In this document: one piece after another, positions 25,399-35,457 of the stretch
How positions within the stretch are numbered: position 1 is the first letter of the stretch
Layout: each line of letters begins with the position of its first letter
Assembly: GCA_040876735.1 (NCBI GenBank)
Contig: JBBDPC010000129.1
Coordinates: 1-64,000, forward strand
DNA length: 64,000 nucleotides
Direction of reading: 5' to 3'
Origin: Natronomicrosphaera sp040876735
Lineage (GTDB): Bacteria > Planctomycetota > Phycisphaerae > Phycisphaerales > Phycisphaeraceae
Made by a program: the position numbers and the translations under genes
The notes under the pieces: generated by a model
Told to the model about the DNA's origin: nothing
The model's input: only the letters and a program-made list of their open reading frames with translations
Databases searched by the model: none

Positions 25399-25477
25399 AG
25401 CCATTAGCGTTAAGCCATGAGCCAGCGACAGGCCGAACGGACGGGACATTCTGGCTGAAAGCTTAGAGCTAACTGCT
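25399..25477. repeat. 79-base inverted repeat, family 3 copy 2
   Basis: Arms 25399-25426 (AGCCATTAGCGTTAAGCC...) and 25451-25477 (...AGCTTAGAGCTAACTGCT on the plus strand) are imperfect complements. The loop contains AGCCAGCGACAGGCCG, matching AGCCAGC..ACAGGCCG in the aroF-leader copy at 8927-9008. It fills the spacer between the M16 gene and coaB. Confidence 0.65.
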
Positions 25478-25501
25478 CAAGGCTTAATAGAAATCACACC
25501 G

Positions 25502-26137
25502 ATGCGCATTCTCATCACAGCCGGTCCCACGCGTGAGCCGATCGATGCGGTGCGGTTCATCTCCAACCGCTCCAGCGGCAGGCTCGGGCTGGCGCTGGCC
25601 GAGGCGGCGTTGGCGGCGGGAGACGAGGTGACGCTGCTGCTCGGGCCGGTCGATGCCCCCCCGGCGGTGACGGAGGCGGCGCGGACGTACCGGTTCAACT
25701 CGTCGGCGGAACTGAAGCAACTGCTCGAAGCGCACTTCCGCGATTGCCAGTTGCTGATCATGGCGGCGGCGGTGGCGGACTACCGGCCGATCTGCGTCCA
25801 CGAGGGCAAGCTTCCGCGCGAGGGGGAGGGCAAGGCGAAGTTGACCCTCGAACTCCAGCCGACGCCGGACCTGGTGGCGCTGACGGCTTCAGGCAAGCGG
25901 GCGAACCAGCGGGTCGTCGCCTTCGCGCTCGAGCAACAGGATCAACTGGAATCACGGGCCGCGGCGAAAATGAAACGCAAGGGCGTGGACGCGATCGTCG
26001 CCAATCCGCTGGGCACCATGGAGTCGGCCAGCATTACGCCGCTCTGGCTCACCGCCGACGGCGAGCGGGCGGCGCCGGGGCGGATGACCAAGTCGGCCTT
26101 CGCCGGCTGGCTGCTGGAGCGGGCGAAGGCGCTGTGA
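25502..26137 (+). CDS. coaB: Stand-alone phosphopantothenate-cysteine ligase (CoaB)
   Basis: Joins cysteine to 4'-phosphopantothenate in coenzyme A synthesis. 211 residues, corresponding only to the C-terminal half of the usual CoaBC fusion. ITAGPTREPIDAVRFISNRS at the N-terminus is the nucleotide loop, and MAAAVADYRP plus the lysine-rich GKLPREGEGKAKLTL segment carry the phosphopantothenate-binding residues. The CoaC decarboxylase half is not in the window. In bacteria the split form is less common than the fusion but is known. The preceding spacer holds a family-3 inverted repeat; the gene converges on dsbD with a 27-base gap. Confidence 0.88.
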   Translation: MRILITAGPTREPIDAVRFISNRSSGRLGLALAEAALAAGDEVTLLLGPVDAPPAVTEAARTYRFNSSAELKQLLEAHFRDCQLLIMAAAVADYRPICVHEGKLPREGEGKAKLTLELQPTPDLVALTASGKRANQRVVAFALEQQDQLESRAAAKMKRKGVDAIVANPLGTMESASITPLWLTADGERAAPGRMTKSAFAGWLLERAKAL

Positions 26138-26164
26138 ACCGGTGCGGTCCCGCCAGCGCTTCGC

Positions 26165-28114
26165 TCAGCGTTGCGCGACATCGTTCGTCTTCGCCTGGTC
26201 GAGTGCGGTGAGGATCTGGTCGGCGGTGTAGAAGTCGCCCTTGAACACTTCGCGGCCGTCGGGGCTGAAGACCACGAGCAGGGGGATGGTGAGGCGGTTG
26301 ACGCTGGCGAGCATCTGGTTGCCCGCGTCGTTGTTGCCGGTGAGGTCGACCTTCATCGGCACGACGCCCGGCTGGCGGAGGGCTTCGGAGACCCGGTCGG
26401 TGTAGAGGACGGTCTCTTCCAGGGCTTTGCAGTTCAGGCACCAGTTGGCGGTGAACTCCATCATGACCACGTCGCCGCGTTCAAGCGCGCTTTCGAAGCG
26501 GTCGGGCGTGTAGTAGACCCACTCGATCGGCCCGGGGCGGGTGAAGTGGTAGGCGACATGGCTGCCGGCGAGCACGAGCGCGACGCCGAGCGCGCCGAAC
26601 ACGGCACGGCGGCCGGTCGACGGCGTGATACGCACCGTCTTGTACGCCAGCCACGCCCCGGCGGCGATGGCGAAGCCGCCCACGGCCCACCAGTAGACGT
26701 CGCTCGGCGGCTCGCCCGCCACGGCGAACAGGCCGGTGATCCCCGTGCCCAGGAAGTAGGCGGCGGCGGCGAGCATGAGCAGGCCCATCACCTGCTTGAT
26801 CAACTCGCTGGCGGGCCCGGTGCGGGGCATCTTGTCCACCAGCTTCGGCGACGCGGCGAGCACCAGGTAGGGCACCGCCATGCCCGTCCCGATGGCGAGG
26901 AAGACGATCAACGCCACGTCGGGCCGTTGCGTCACGGCCCCGGCGGCGGCGGCGCCCATGAACGGTGCGGTGCAGGGCGTAGAAAGCACGGCCGCCATGA
27001 CGCCGAACACGAACGAGCCGGGGAACGAGTCATGCCGCGGCTCGATCATGTAGACGAAGCGCGGCAGCCGAACGGCGAACAGCCCGCACATGCCGATGGC
27101 CATGAACGCGATGAACGCCCCGACGCCGATGGTGAACGCGGGGTACTGGAAAAGCTGGTTGGTGGCGAGGAAGCCGGAGACGAACGCGACCGCCAACCCG
27201 ATCGCCAGCCAGAAGCTGACGATGCCCGCCGCCATGACCGCGCCGAGCGCGAAGCAGCGCCCGCGGCTGCCCGCCATCTGCGCCAGGCCCATGATCTTGA
27301 GCGGGATCACCGGCAGTACGCAGGGCGTGAGGTTGAGCAGGAAGCCGCCGACGCCGGCCATGAGCACAATCAGCAGCAGGCCCGAGGCGGTGTTGATGTC
27401 CAGCGAGAACGTGAGGCCGAACAGGTCGAACGCGACGACTTCCGGGGGCAGCTCGCCGCCGTGGAGGCGCTCCCAGACGGAGACGTCGAAGCCGGCGAAG
27501 AGGGCGGTGGCGGCATCGTCGTCGGTCGTGCTCATCGCCGCGGCCTGGTCCGCGGTGACGACGGTGACCGCGACGTTGTGCCGTTCGCCCTCCACCGGGC
27601 GCAGGCAGCTCACATCGTCGCAGGCCTGGTAGGTCACGAGCACGTCGAACGTGTATTCGCCCGGCTCGGCGTCGGCGTCGATGGTGACAGGCAGGTAAGC
27701 GACCGCTTCGCCTTCGTACACCTCGTACATCACCGGCTCGGCGAGGAAAGCGACCTCGACCGCCTTGGGCTCGGGCAACTGGATGAACGTCGGCCGGGGC
27801 TGGAGCGGGCTGCCCTCAGGCGTCTCGACGGCGATGGCGGTGGCGATGTAGTTCTCCGGGTTGCCCAGTTCCTCCGGCACCTCGGGCGCGTGCGTGTGGA
27901 TGTGCCAGCGTTCTTCATGGTCGAACACCACCGCCACCGGCAGATCGCCCCCGGCCACCACCGCCTCGCGCTGCGGCATGACGCGCACCGCCACCTTGTC
28001 CGCCGACGTACTCAGCCCCTGCGCCCAGGCCAGCCCCGGCACCCCCGGCGCAGCAAGCGCGAACAGCAGGAACAGGGGAAACAACCACCGTACAGGGGAA
28101 GGCGATGTCAGCAT
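26165..28114 (-). CDS. dsbD: Thiol:disulfide interchange protein DsbD
   Basis: Passes electrons from cytoplasmic thioredoxin across the inner membrane to periplasmic thiol proteins. 649 residues. After a signal peptide (1-33) comes the periplasmic alpha domain (about 40-195) with its cysteine pair in YQACDDVSCL. About nine hydrophobic segments follow (about 235-530) with the channel cysteines in TPCVLP and TPCTAP. The C-terminal thioredoxin domain carries C559-LN-C562 in NWCLNCK. All six redox cysteines are therefore present. Start is ATG 28114 or the in-frame GTG at 28120; TATGAT lies eight bases before the ATG and no Shine-Dalgarno is seen. No cytochrome c maturation gene is adjacent. Confidence 0.95.
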   Translation of the reverse strand: MLTSPSPVRWLFPLFLLFALAAPGVPGLAWAQGLSTSADKVAVRVMPQREAVVAGGDLPVAVVFDHEERWHIHTHAPEVPEELGNPENYIATAIAVETPEGSPLQPRPTFIQLPEPKAVEVAFLAEPVMYEVYEGEAVAYLPVTIDADAEPGEYTFDVLVTYQACDDVSCLRPVEGERHNVAVTVVTADQAAAMSTTDDDAATALFAGFDVSVWERLHGGELPPEVVAFDLFGLTFSLDINTASGLLLIVLMAGVGGFLLNLTPCVLPVIPLKIMGLAQMAGSRGRCFALGAVMAAGIVSFWLAIGLAVAFVSGFLATNQLFQYPAFTIGVGAFIAFMAIGMCGLFAVRLPRFVYMIEPRHDSFPGSFVFGVMAAVLSTPCTAPFMGAAAAGAVTQRPDVALIVFLAIGTGMAVPYLVLAASPKLVDKMPRTGPASELIKQVMGLLMLAAAAYFLGTGITGLFAVAGEPPSDVYWWAVGGFAIAAGAWLAYKTVRITPSTGRRAVFGALGVALVLAGSHVAYHFTRPGPIEWVYYTPDRFESALERGDVVMMEFTANWCLNCKALEETVLYTDRVSEALRQPGVVPMKVDLTGNNDAGNQMLASVNRLTIPLLVVFSPDGREVFKGDFYTADQILTALDQAKTNDVAQR

Positions 28115-28122
28115 GAGCACTC

Positions 28123-28128
28123 ATCATA
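28123..28128 (-). promoter_or_regulatory. Possible -10 hexamer of dsbD
   Basis: On the minus strand TATGAT, eight bases before ATG 28114, with no recognisable Shine-Dalgarno. The closeness suggests a leaderless or nearly leaderless mRNA. Confidence 0.4.
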
Positions 28129-28184
28129 TCCACAAACCAGGAGCATTCGATATCAAGCCACGCAGGTCAAATCACTTCACTTCT

Positions 28185-28309
28185 AACTCCCCTCCCTCTG
28201 GGAGGGGCTGGGGGAGGGTGTCGCCGGGTGTTTTATGGCACCGGCACGCAGGCGACGTCAGGGCGACCGTTGACCCCCTCCCCCAACCCCTGCCGGAGGG
28301 AGGGGAGTT
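28185..28309. repeat. 125-base inverted-repeat element, family 4 copy A
   Basis: Terminal arms AACTCCCCTCCC / GGGAGGGGAGTT with further C-rich/G-rich pairing inside, and a central core containing GGCACCGGCACGCAGG and GACGTCAGGGCG. Copies B (39119-39243) and C (53249-53407) share the arms and the core. It lies between the divergent dsbD and fliM genes. Confidence 0.85.
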
Positions 28310-28383
28310 CAGATACGCACCGCCGGCCCGTTCTGGAGCCGGGCCGGCCGGTTGCCCGATAAGAAGAACGAGCGAACCTACAG

Positions 28384-28389
28384 GATAAT
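28384..28389 (+). promoter_or_regulatory. Possible -10 hexamer of fliM
   Basis: GATAAT nine bases before the fliM ATG at 28399, again without a Shine-Dalgarno. No convincing -35. Confidence 0.35.
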
Positions 28390-28398
28390 TCCGCGCCC

Positions 28399-29427
28399 AT
28401 GTCAGAAGTTCTGGACCAGAATGAAGTCGACGCCCTGCTCGCCGCCGTTGACAGCGGCGACATCGAGGGCGAAGACGGCAACGCCGGCCCGACCCGCGTC
28501 TTCTCCCGCAACCGCCGGGCGGGCGAGGCGGACGTCGAGGTCCGCGCCTACGACTTCAAACGCCCCGAACGCGTCTCCAAAGACCAGATGCGGGCGCTCC
28601 AGAACCTCCACGAAGGCTTCGCCCGCAACTTCGGCGTCGCCCTCTCCGGCTTCCTCCGCACGATCATGGAGGTCAAAGTCTCCAGCATCGAGCAGATGAC
28701 CTTCTCCGAGTTCACCCACTCGCTGCCCAACCCCACCTGCTTCAACCTGCTCTCCGCGTCGCCGTTGGAAGGCAACATGTGCCTGGAGATTTCGCCGTTG
28801 ATCATCTACCCGGTGATCGACCGCCTGCTGGGCGGGTCCAACGCGGACCTGTTCATCCCCCAGCGGCCGTTGACAGCGATCGAGCAGCGGCTGGTGAGCA
28901 AAATTATCGACCGGGCGGAGAAGGCGCTGGCGGAGGCGTGGGAAAACGTCATGCCGGTGGACTTCAAGCTTGAGGACACGGAGAGCAACCCGGTGCTGGT
29001 GCAGATCGTGCCGCCGAACGAGGTGGTGGTGCTGGTGGGGTTCGAACTGAAGATGGGCGGGCGTGCGGGGACGATGAACCTGTGCATCCCCTACAACGTG
29101 ATTGAGCCGGTGATGGAGAAGCTCTCCAGCCAGAGCTGGGCCGCCTACAAGCGCAACCGCCGCGACCAGACGCTGCGCCGCCGCGTCGCCAGCCGGCTGG
29201 ACGCCGCCCGGCTGCCGGTCACGGCCGTGCTCGCCGACACGACGATCAAGCTCAACGACCTGATGCACCTCCAGGTGGGCGACCTCATCCTCACCGAGAA
29301 GCCGGCCAGTGCGCCGCTGACACTGACCATCGGCGACCGCCGCAAGTTCATCGGCCACCTCGGCCAGTTCAAAGGCAACCGCGCGTTCAAGGTCCGCCGC
29401 CCGATCACGCCGAAGGACCGGGTGTAG
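28399..29427 (+). CDS. fliM: Flagellar motor switch protein FliM
   Basis: Part of the C-ring that sets the rotation direction of the flagellum; it binds phosphorylated CheY. 342 residues. The N-terminal EVLDQNEVDALLAAV is the CheY-P binding motif (usual LSQxEIDALL). Residues 50-240 are the CheC-like middle domain, including the FSEFTHSLPNPTCF and LLGGSN segments, and 255-335 the C-terminal SpoA domain that contacts FliN/FliG (LDAARLPVTAVLADTTIKLN). It stands alone: no other flagellar gene is in the window, whereas many bacteria place fliM with fliN. It shows that the organism is, or descends from, a flagellated cell. Confidence 0.96.
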   Translation: MSEVLDQNEVDALLAAVDSGDIEGEDGNAGPTRVFSRNRRAGEADVEVRAYDFKRPERVSKDQMRALQNLHEGFARNFGVALSGFLRTIMEVKVSSIEQMTFSEFTHSLPNPTCFNLLSASPLEGNMCLEISPLIIYPVIDRLLGGSNADLFIPQRPLTAIEQRLVSKIIDRAEKALAEAWENVMPVDFKLEDTESNPVLVQIVPPNEVVVLVGFELKMGGRAGTMNLCIPYNVIEPVMEKLSSQSWAAYKRNRRDQTLRRRVASRLDAARLPVTAVLADTTIKLNDLMHLQVGDLILTEKPASAPLTLTIGDRRKFIGHLGQFKGNRAFKVRRPITPKDRV

Positions 29428-29431
29428 GGGC

Positions 29432-29505
29432 GGGGTGCGGGGATTGGGGATTGGGGATCAGGCAAGTCACAAGACAATAAGCCCACGCGGTAGCGTGGAA
29501 CTTAC
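29432..29505. repeat. G-rich word repeats and small hairpin after fliM
   Basis: GGGGATTGGGGATTGGGGAT (about 29438-29457) is an imperfect tandem of an 8-base unit, followed by a short dyad around AGCCCACGCGGTAGCGTGGAA. It sits in the 166-base convergent spacer between fliM and the zinc-ribbon membrane protein. Confidence 0.5.
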
Positions 29506-29593
29506 CTCGAAATCGGACGGCGTGTGGATCCGGATCCCTACGCTTGAACAGCGTGCCGGCTCTGGCAGGGGGGCAGTACCTGCTCGCGTCAGT

Positions 29594-30457
29594 TCAGTCT
29601 GTCGCCTGCAGATCGTGTGGTTCACCGCATTCGGGGCAGGCGGTACGGGTGCTGTGTCGCAGGTCATAGCCACACGACGCGCAGCGCCGGAGTCGGCGGT
29701 AGTAGGTGGCGCGCCAGTTCAACAGCGCGAGTCCGACGCCGGCCGACCACAGCAAGACGATCGTGCTGAGCACCAGCGCGCTGTGAATCGGCGGCTGCTT
29801 CAGCGGGGAAAGGTCGACGGTGTAAGACAGGATCAGGAGCGACGCACCCTGTATGGCGATGACCAGGGCGGCCGTGACCATCAGCGCCGCAATTGTGCCG
29901 GCGAGCCAGGCGTACATCGTCGCCTTTCGCCCCAGCCAGAGGGAGATGACCATCGGTAGGAGGCCGAGCACGAGGAAGCTGCACCAGTTGATCCAGCCGA
30001 GCGTTGCATACGTTTCCCATGACGGCTGCGCAATGCCCTGTGGGCTAATGGCTGTCAAGGTCAGCCAGGCCCACAGGTGTGCCGCGGCCTGTCCCACATT
30101 TTGCGTGCCTTCCACCACGGCGGCGATCAACATGCCCATGTAGATCGTAACCATCGCGACGCAGTGGAGCGGACGATCGCCCGTGGGCCAAGTGACGTCC
30201 CGCACCTCACATCGGTCCAGCAGGACCAATGCGCTGCCAGCGACGAGTGTGACGAATCCAGCACGCCACACCATCGGGTCGCCCGTGACCGTGGGTAGGA
30301 GTTGACCGTGCAGCGTCGCCAGGCCGGCGTCTTGACCGAGCCCAACCAGCGGTGCAAATGCCCAGGCCAACATTCCCGCGAGCACAAGGCAGTAAAGATT
30401 GCTGAGGCTGCGCCGGTGCCGATGGGCAAGGTTGGTCAATTCTCGCAGTGGAATCAT
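29594..30457 (-). CDS. Multi-pass membrane protein with C-terminal zinc ribbon
   Basis: A 287-residue protein with about seven hydrophobic segments (for example 20-40, 65-80, 96-115, 155-175, 183-205, 228-247) and a C-terminal soluble zinc ribbon, CASCGYDLRHSTRTACPECG. The CxxCGYDLR...CPECG ribbon at the end of membrane proteins is a recurring planctomycete feature, so this is a useful lineage marker. Function unknown; the ribbon may be a membrane-tethered binding module. Neighbours (fliM, ilvD) give no clue. Composition is slightly less GC-rich than the flanking genes. Confidence 0.7.
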   Translation of the reverse strand: MIPLRELTNLAHRHRRSLSNLYCLVLAGMLAWAFAPLVGLGQDAGLATLHGQLLPTVTGDPMVWRAGFVTLVAGSALVLLDRCEVRDVTWPTGDRPLHCVAMVTIYMGMLIAAVVEGTQNVGQAAAHLWAWLTLTAISPQGIAQPSWETYATLGWINWCSFLVLGLLPMVISLWLGRKATMYAWLAGTIAALMVTAALVIAIQGASLLILSYTVDLSPLKQPPIHSALVLSTIVLLWSAGVGLALLNWRATYYRRLRRCASCGYDLRHSTRTACPECGEPHDLQATD

Positions 30458-30509
30458 CAGGTCTCGTGCTACACGAAGGTCGCCGGCGCGACTGGCATGA
30501 GCGAGCCCG

Positions 30510-32234
30510 TCACTCGTCCGTCACGCAGCCTTCGCTGGCGCTTTTGACGTTTTTGATGTACTTGAACAGGGTGCCGCGCTTGGCTTTGTAGGGGGGCATC
30601 TGCCACTCGGCCTTGCGCTGGGCCAGTTCATCGTCGGTGAGGTCGACGTCGATGCGGTTTTTCTCCGCGTCGATGGTGATGGTATCGCCGTCGCGCACGA
30701 GGGCGAGGGGGCCGCCTTCCTGGGCTTCGGGCGTGATGTGGCCGACGATGAAGCCGTGGCTGCCGCCGGAGAACCGGCCGTCGGTGAGCAGGGCGACGTC
30801 CTTGCCCAGGCCCGCGCCCATGATGACGCTGGTGGGCGTGAGCATCTCGGGCATGCCGGGGCCGCCCTTGGGGCCTTCGTAGCGGATGATGACGACATCG
30901 CCCTTGACGATTTTGCCCTCTTCGACGCCGCGGAGCATGTCTTCTTCGCAGTCGAACACGCGGGCGGTGCCGGTGAAAGCGAGGCCTTCCTTGCCGGTGA
31001 TCTTGGCGACCGCGCCTTCGGGAGCGAGGTTGCCTTTGAGGATGGCGATGTGGCCGGTCTTCTTGATCGGGTTGTCCAGCGAGTGGAAGACGTCCTGCCC
31101 CTTTTTCAGGCCGGGCAGGTGGGCGAGGTTCTCGGCGATGGTCTTGCCGGTGACGGTGGGCAGGTCGCCGTTGATGTAGCCGGCATCGAGCAGCGCCTTC
31201 ATCACCGCGGGCGTGCCGCCGACGTGGTGCAGGTCTTCCATCACGTACTTGCCCGACGGCTTGAGGTCCGCCAGGAACGGCACGCGGTCGGCCACCGCCT
31301 TGAAGTCGTCGATCGTCAGATCCACTTCCACCGCCCGCGCCATCGCGATCAGGTGCAGCACGGCATTGGTCGACCCGCCGAGGGCCATCACGATGACCAT
31401 GGCGTTTTCAAACGCGGCACGGGTCATGATGTCGCGCGGCTTGATGTCTTCTTCCAGCAGCTTGTGGATCGCTTCGCCGGCCTTCTTGCATTCGTCGATC
31501 TTCTCGGCGCTCTCGGCCGGGGCGCTGCTGGAGTAGGGCAGGCTCATGCCCATGGCTTCGATGGCGCTGGCCATGGTGTTGGCGGTGTACATGCCGCCGC
31601 AGGCGCCGGCGCCGGGGCAGGATTTGCGGACGATCTGCTCGCGTTCTTCCTCGTCGATCGTGCCGGCGAGGTATTCGCCGTAGCTCTGGAAGGCGGAGAC
31701 GATGTCGCGCGGCTGCTGCTTGCCTTTGAGCAGCGTGCAGCCAGGCTTGATGCTGCCGCCGTAGACCATGATGGCGGGGCGGTTGAGCCGGCCCATGGCG
31801 ATGAGGCAGCCGGGCATGTTCTTGTCGCAGCCGGGGACGGTGATGAGGCCGTCGTACCACTGGGCCGCCACGACGGTTTCGATCGAGTCGGCGATGAGGT
31901 CGCGTGACTGGAGCGAGTAGCTCATGCCCTCGGTGCCCATGGAGATGCCGTCGGAGACGCCGATGGTGTTGAAGCGCATGCCGACGAGGCCCGCGTCGGT
32001 GACGCCGCGCTTGATGTCGCTGGCGAGTTCGTTGAGGTGCATGTTGCACGAGTTGCCCTCGTACCACATGGCGGCGATGCCGACCTGGGCCTTGTTCATG
32101 TCCTCGGGTGCGAGGCCGGTGGCGTAGAGCATCGCCTGCGACGCGCCCTGGCTTTTGGGCTGGGTGATGCGTGCGGAGTACTTGTTGAGCTGGCGTTTGG
32201 CGGCGGGCGGGGTGGTGGCGTCGGTGGTGGTCAT
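30510..32234 (-). CDS. ilvD: Dihydroxy-acid dehydratase
   Basis: Dehydrates 2,3-dihydroxy-3-methyl acids to 2-oxo acids in valine, leucine and isoleucine synthesis, using an iron-sulfur cluster. 574 residues, normal length. Cluster cysteines are in GCDKNMPGCLIAMGR and CPGAGACGGMYTANT; the C-terminal domain has the expected LTDGRFSGGSHGFIVGHITP. ACGGAG lies seven bases before the ATG. No other ilv gene is in the window. It is followed on the plus-coordinate side by a palindrome and the dnaK terminator; the gene upstream on the same strand is dnaK but a terminator separates them. Confidence 0.97.
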   Translation of the reverse strand: MTTTDATTPPAAKRQLNKYSARITQPKSQGASQAMLYATGLAPEDMNKAQVGIAAMWYEGNSCNMHLNELASDIKRGVTDAGLVGMRFNTIGVSDGISMGTEGMSYSLQSRDLIADSIETVVAAQWYDGLITVPGCDKNMPGCLIAMGRLNRPAIMVYGGSIKPGCTLLKGKQQPRDIVSAFQSYGEYLAGTIDEEEREQIVRKSCPGAGACGGMYTANTMASAIEAMGMSLPYSSSAPAESAEKIDECKKAGEAIHKLLEEDIKPRDIMTRAAFENAMVIVMALGGSTNAVLHLIAMARAVEVDLTIDDFKAVADRVPFLADLKPSGKYVMEDLHHVGGTPAVMKALLDAGYINGDLPTVTGKTIAENLAHLPGLKKGQDVFHSLDNPIKKTGHIAILKGNLAPEGAVAKITGKEGLAFTGTARVFDCEEDMLRGVEEGKIVKGDVVIIRYEGPKGGPGMPEMLTPTSVIMGAGLGKDVALLTDGRFSGGSHGFIVGHITPEAQEGGPLALVRDGDTITIDAEKNRIDVDLTDDELAQRKAEWQMPPYKAKRGTLFKYIKNVKSASEGCVTDE

Positions 32235-32306
32235 GGTGATGGCTCCGTGCTGCGGGGAGCCGGTGATTGTAGCGGATCGGCGGGGGTGAGGTGAGCGTGA
32301 GGCGTG

Positions 32307-32334
32307 AGGCCGTGCGACTTAAGTCGCACGGCCT
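32307..32334. repeat. CTTAAG-centred palindrome, family 1 copy 3
   Basis: Perfect 28-base palindrome identical in the arms to copy 2 (10141-10168), in the spacer upstream of ilvD and downstream of dnaK. Unlike copies 1 and 2 it lies between genes of the same strand, just past the dnaK terminator. Confidence 0.85.
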
Positions 32335-32366
32335 TGTGGGTGTGGGGTATGGGTGTGGGAAGCATG

Positions 32367-32399
32367 AAAAAGCCCCTCGCGCCGCGGGGCGCGAGGGGC
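32367..32399 (-). terminator. Intrinsic terminator of dnaK
   Basis: On the minus strand, GCCCCTCGCGCC and GGCGCGAGGGGC pair perfectly around a CCGC loop (32372-32399), followed by TTTTT (32371-32367). It begins 35 bases after the dnaK stop. Confidence 0.9.
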
Positions 32400-32433
32400 C
32401 TGGGTTGTGTGGCGTGCGGTCAGGCGGGGTGGG

Positions 32434-34416
<1,983 letters not shown>

Positions 34417-34886
34417 GATGGCGTCCTCGCTTCCTTGGTCTGCTGGGTTGTGGGTTGCTTCGACTTTGAGGTCAAGCGTCCGGCGCGGGGCCGGCCGCGA
34501 AAACCGGCGGGTTCCTGACCCTGTTTTTGCAAATGCGGTGCCACGGGAAACGGCCCATCCCGGGGCGGTAGAGGCCCATCAGGCTGCCACAGGGCGGCTG
34601 AGGCGGGGTTGGCCTGCCAAATTGGCCGGTGGGGGGCGGGGGAAGTTTCTGGTTTCGGGTTTCGAGTTGGGGGCGTGCTCGCTTCGGTGGGTGGGAAGGA
34701 TGCGCGCGGAGGTGTGGAAAAGTGCGTGAAACAAGGGGTGAAAGGGGGATGACGTTGAAAATTGCAGTAAATAACGCCATTATTGCGATAGACGATGCAC
34801 AAGCGTCGTTTGCGGCCGGTAAAACACCGTGTCCGCTCGTATCCAAGCCTTCGATTCGGATCGACCCACCAAAGGAGAATCGCACC
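34417..34886. other. Divergent spacer dnaK / HU gene
   Basis: A 470-base gap. It contains a T/G-rich word-repeat patch (GTTTCTGGTTTCGGGTTTCG at about 34649-34668), an AT-rich patch at 34755-34790 that holds the HU promoter, and no convincing ORF. I looked for a CIRCE element and a sigma-32 promoter for dnaK and saw neither. Confidence 0.5.
34755..34783 (+). promoter_or_regulatory. Promoter of the HU-like gene
   Basis: TTGAAA (34755-34760) and CATTAT (34778-34783) with a 17-base spacer inside the most AT-rich patch of the region. It leaves a 5' leader of about 97 bases before the ATG at 34887. Confidence 0.7.
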
Positions 34887-35213
34887 ATGGCGAAGACTGC
34901 TACCAAGACTGCCAAGCCGCCGACGAAGAGCCAGATCCACGGCGAGATCGCCGACAAGACGGGACTGGCGAAGAAGGACGTCGCGGCGGTGTTCGAAGAG
35001 TTGGAGAGCATGATCTCCAAGAACCTCAAGCCGCGTGGCCCGCAGGCGTTCACCGTGCCTGGTCTGATGAAGATCGTGGTGAACAAGCGGCCGGCGACGA
35101 AGGCCCGCGAAGGCCGGAACCCGGCGACGGGTGAGCCGATGATGTTCGCCGCCAAGCCGGCGCGGAAGGTCGTCAAGGTTCGTCCGCTGAAGAACCTCAA
35201 GGAAATGATCTGA
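34887..35213 (+). CDS. HU-family DNA-binding protein
   Basis: A 108-residue nucleoid protein of the HU/IHF fold. KSQIHGEIADKTGLAKKDVA is the N-terminal dimerisation helix pair, KPRGPQAFTVPGLMKIVVNK the strand region leading to the DNA-binding arm, and REGRNPATGEPMMFAAKPAR the arm with its conserved N-P. A short Lys/Thr/Ala-rich N-terminal extension (MAKTATKTAKPPT) precedes the fold, as often in planctomycete HU homologues. AAGGAG at 34871-34876 and a strong promoter support the ATG at 34887, although the frame stays open to 34629. An intrinsic terminator follows. HU, not IHF, is assumed from the arm sequence. Confidence 0.92.
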   Translation: MAKTATKTAKPPTKSQIHGEIADKTGLAKKDVAAVFEELESMISKNLKPRGPQAFTVPGLMKIVVNKRPATKAREGRNPATGEPMMFAAKPARKVVKVRPLKNLKEMI

Positions 35214-35352
35214 TTCGCTTCGGGCGTGGTCCGGGCCTGTGGCTCGGCTGCGTCCGCCGGGATCGGACGGATCCGATCCTGCTCGTGTCGTCGCCGGTGC
35301 ACGTTCTCGGCCGACACGCGCTCACGACTCACACATTCCGGTCGAAGGCAAG

Positions 35353-35384
35353 GCCCCTGGCGGCTCCGAAGCCAGGGGCTTTTT
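35353..35384 (+). terminator. Intrinsic terminator downstream of the HU gene
   Basis: GCCCCTGGC (35353-35361) pairs with GCCAGGGGC (35371-35379), followed by TTTTT. It is 140 bases after the HU stop, so the transcript carries a 3' tail of that length. Confidence 0.85.
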
Positions 35385-35441
35385 CATTGCAAGAGCGGAC
35401 GTCGGTGCAGGGTTGGGGCATGGATGGTGGTGGCTTTTTGG

Positions 35442-35447
35442 TACAAT
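35442..35447 (+). promoter_or_regulatory. Probable -10 hexamer of the argD-like gene
   Basis: TACAAT ten bases before the ATG at 35458; no Shine-Dalgarno between them. The 5' untranslated region would be three or four bases. Confidence 0.45.
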
Positions 35448-35457
35448 CCGCGCCTTC

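Noticed and set aside
26171..28186. Plus-strand frame of 671 codons opposite dsbD
   Set aside because: Shadow of dsbD: Arg/Glu/Gly-rich, no motif.
34417..34886. CIRCE operator or sigma-32 promoter for dnaK
   Set aside because: No GCACTC-N9-GAGTGC element or CTTGAA..CCCAT pair could be found in the spacer.
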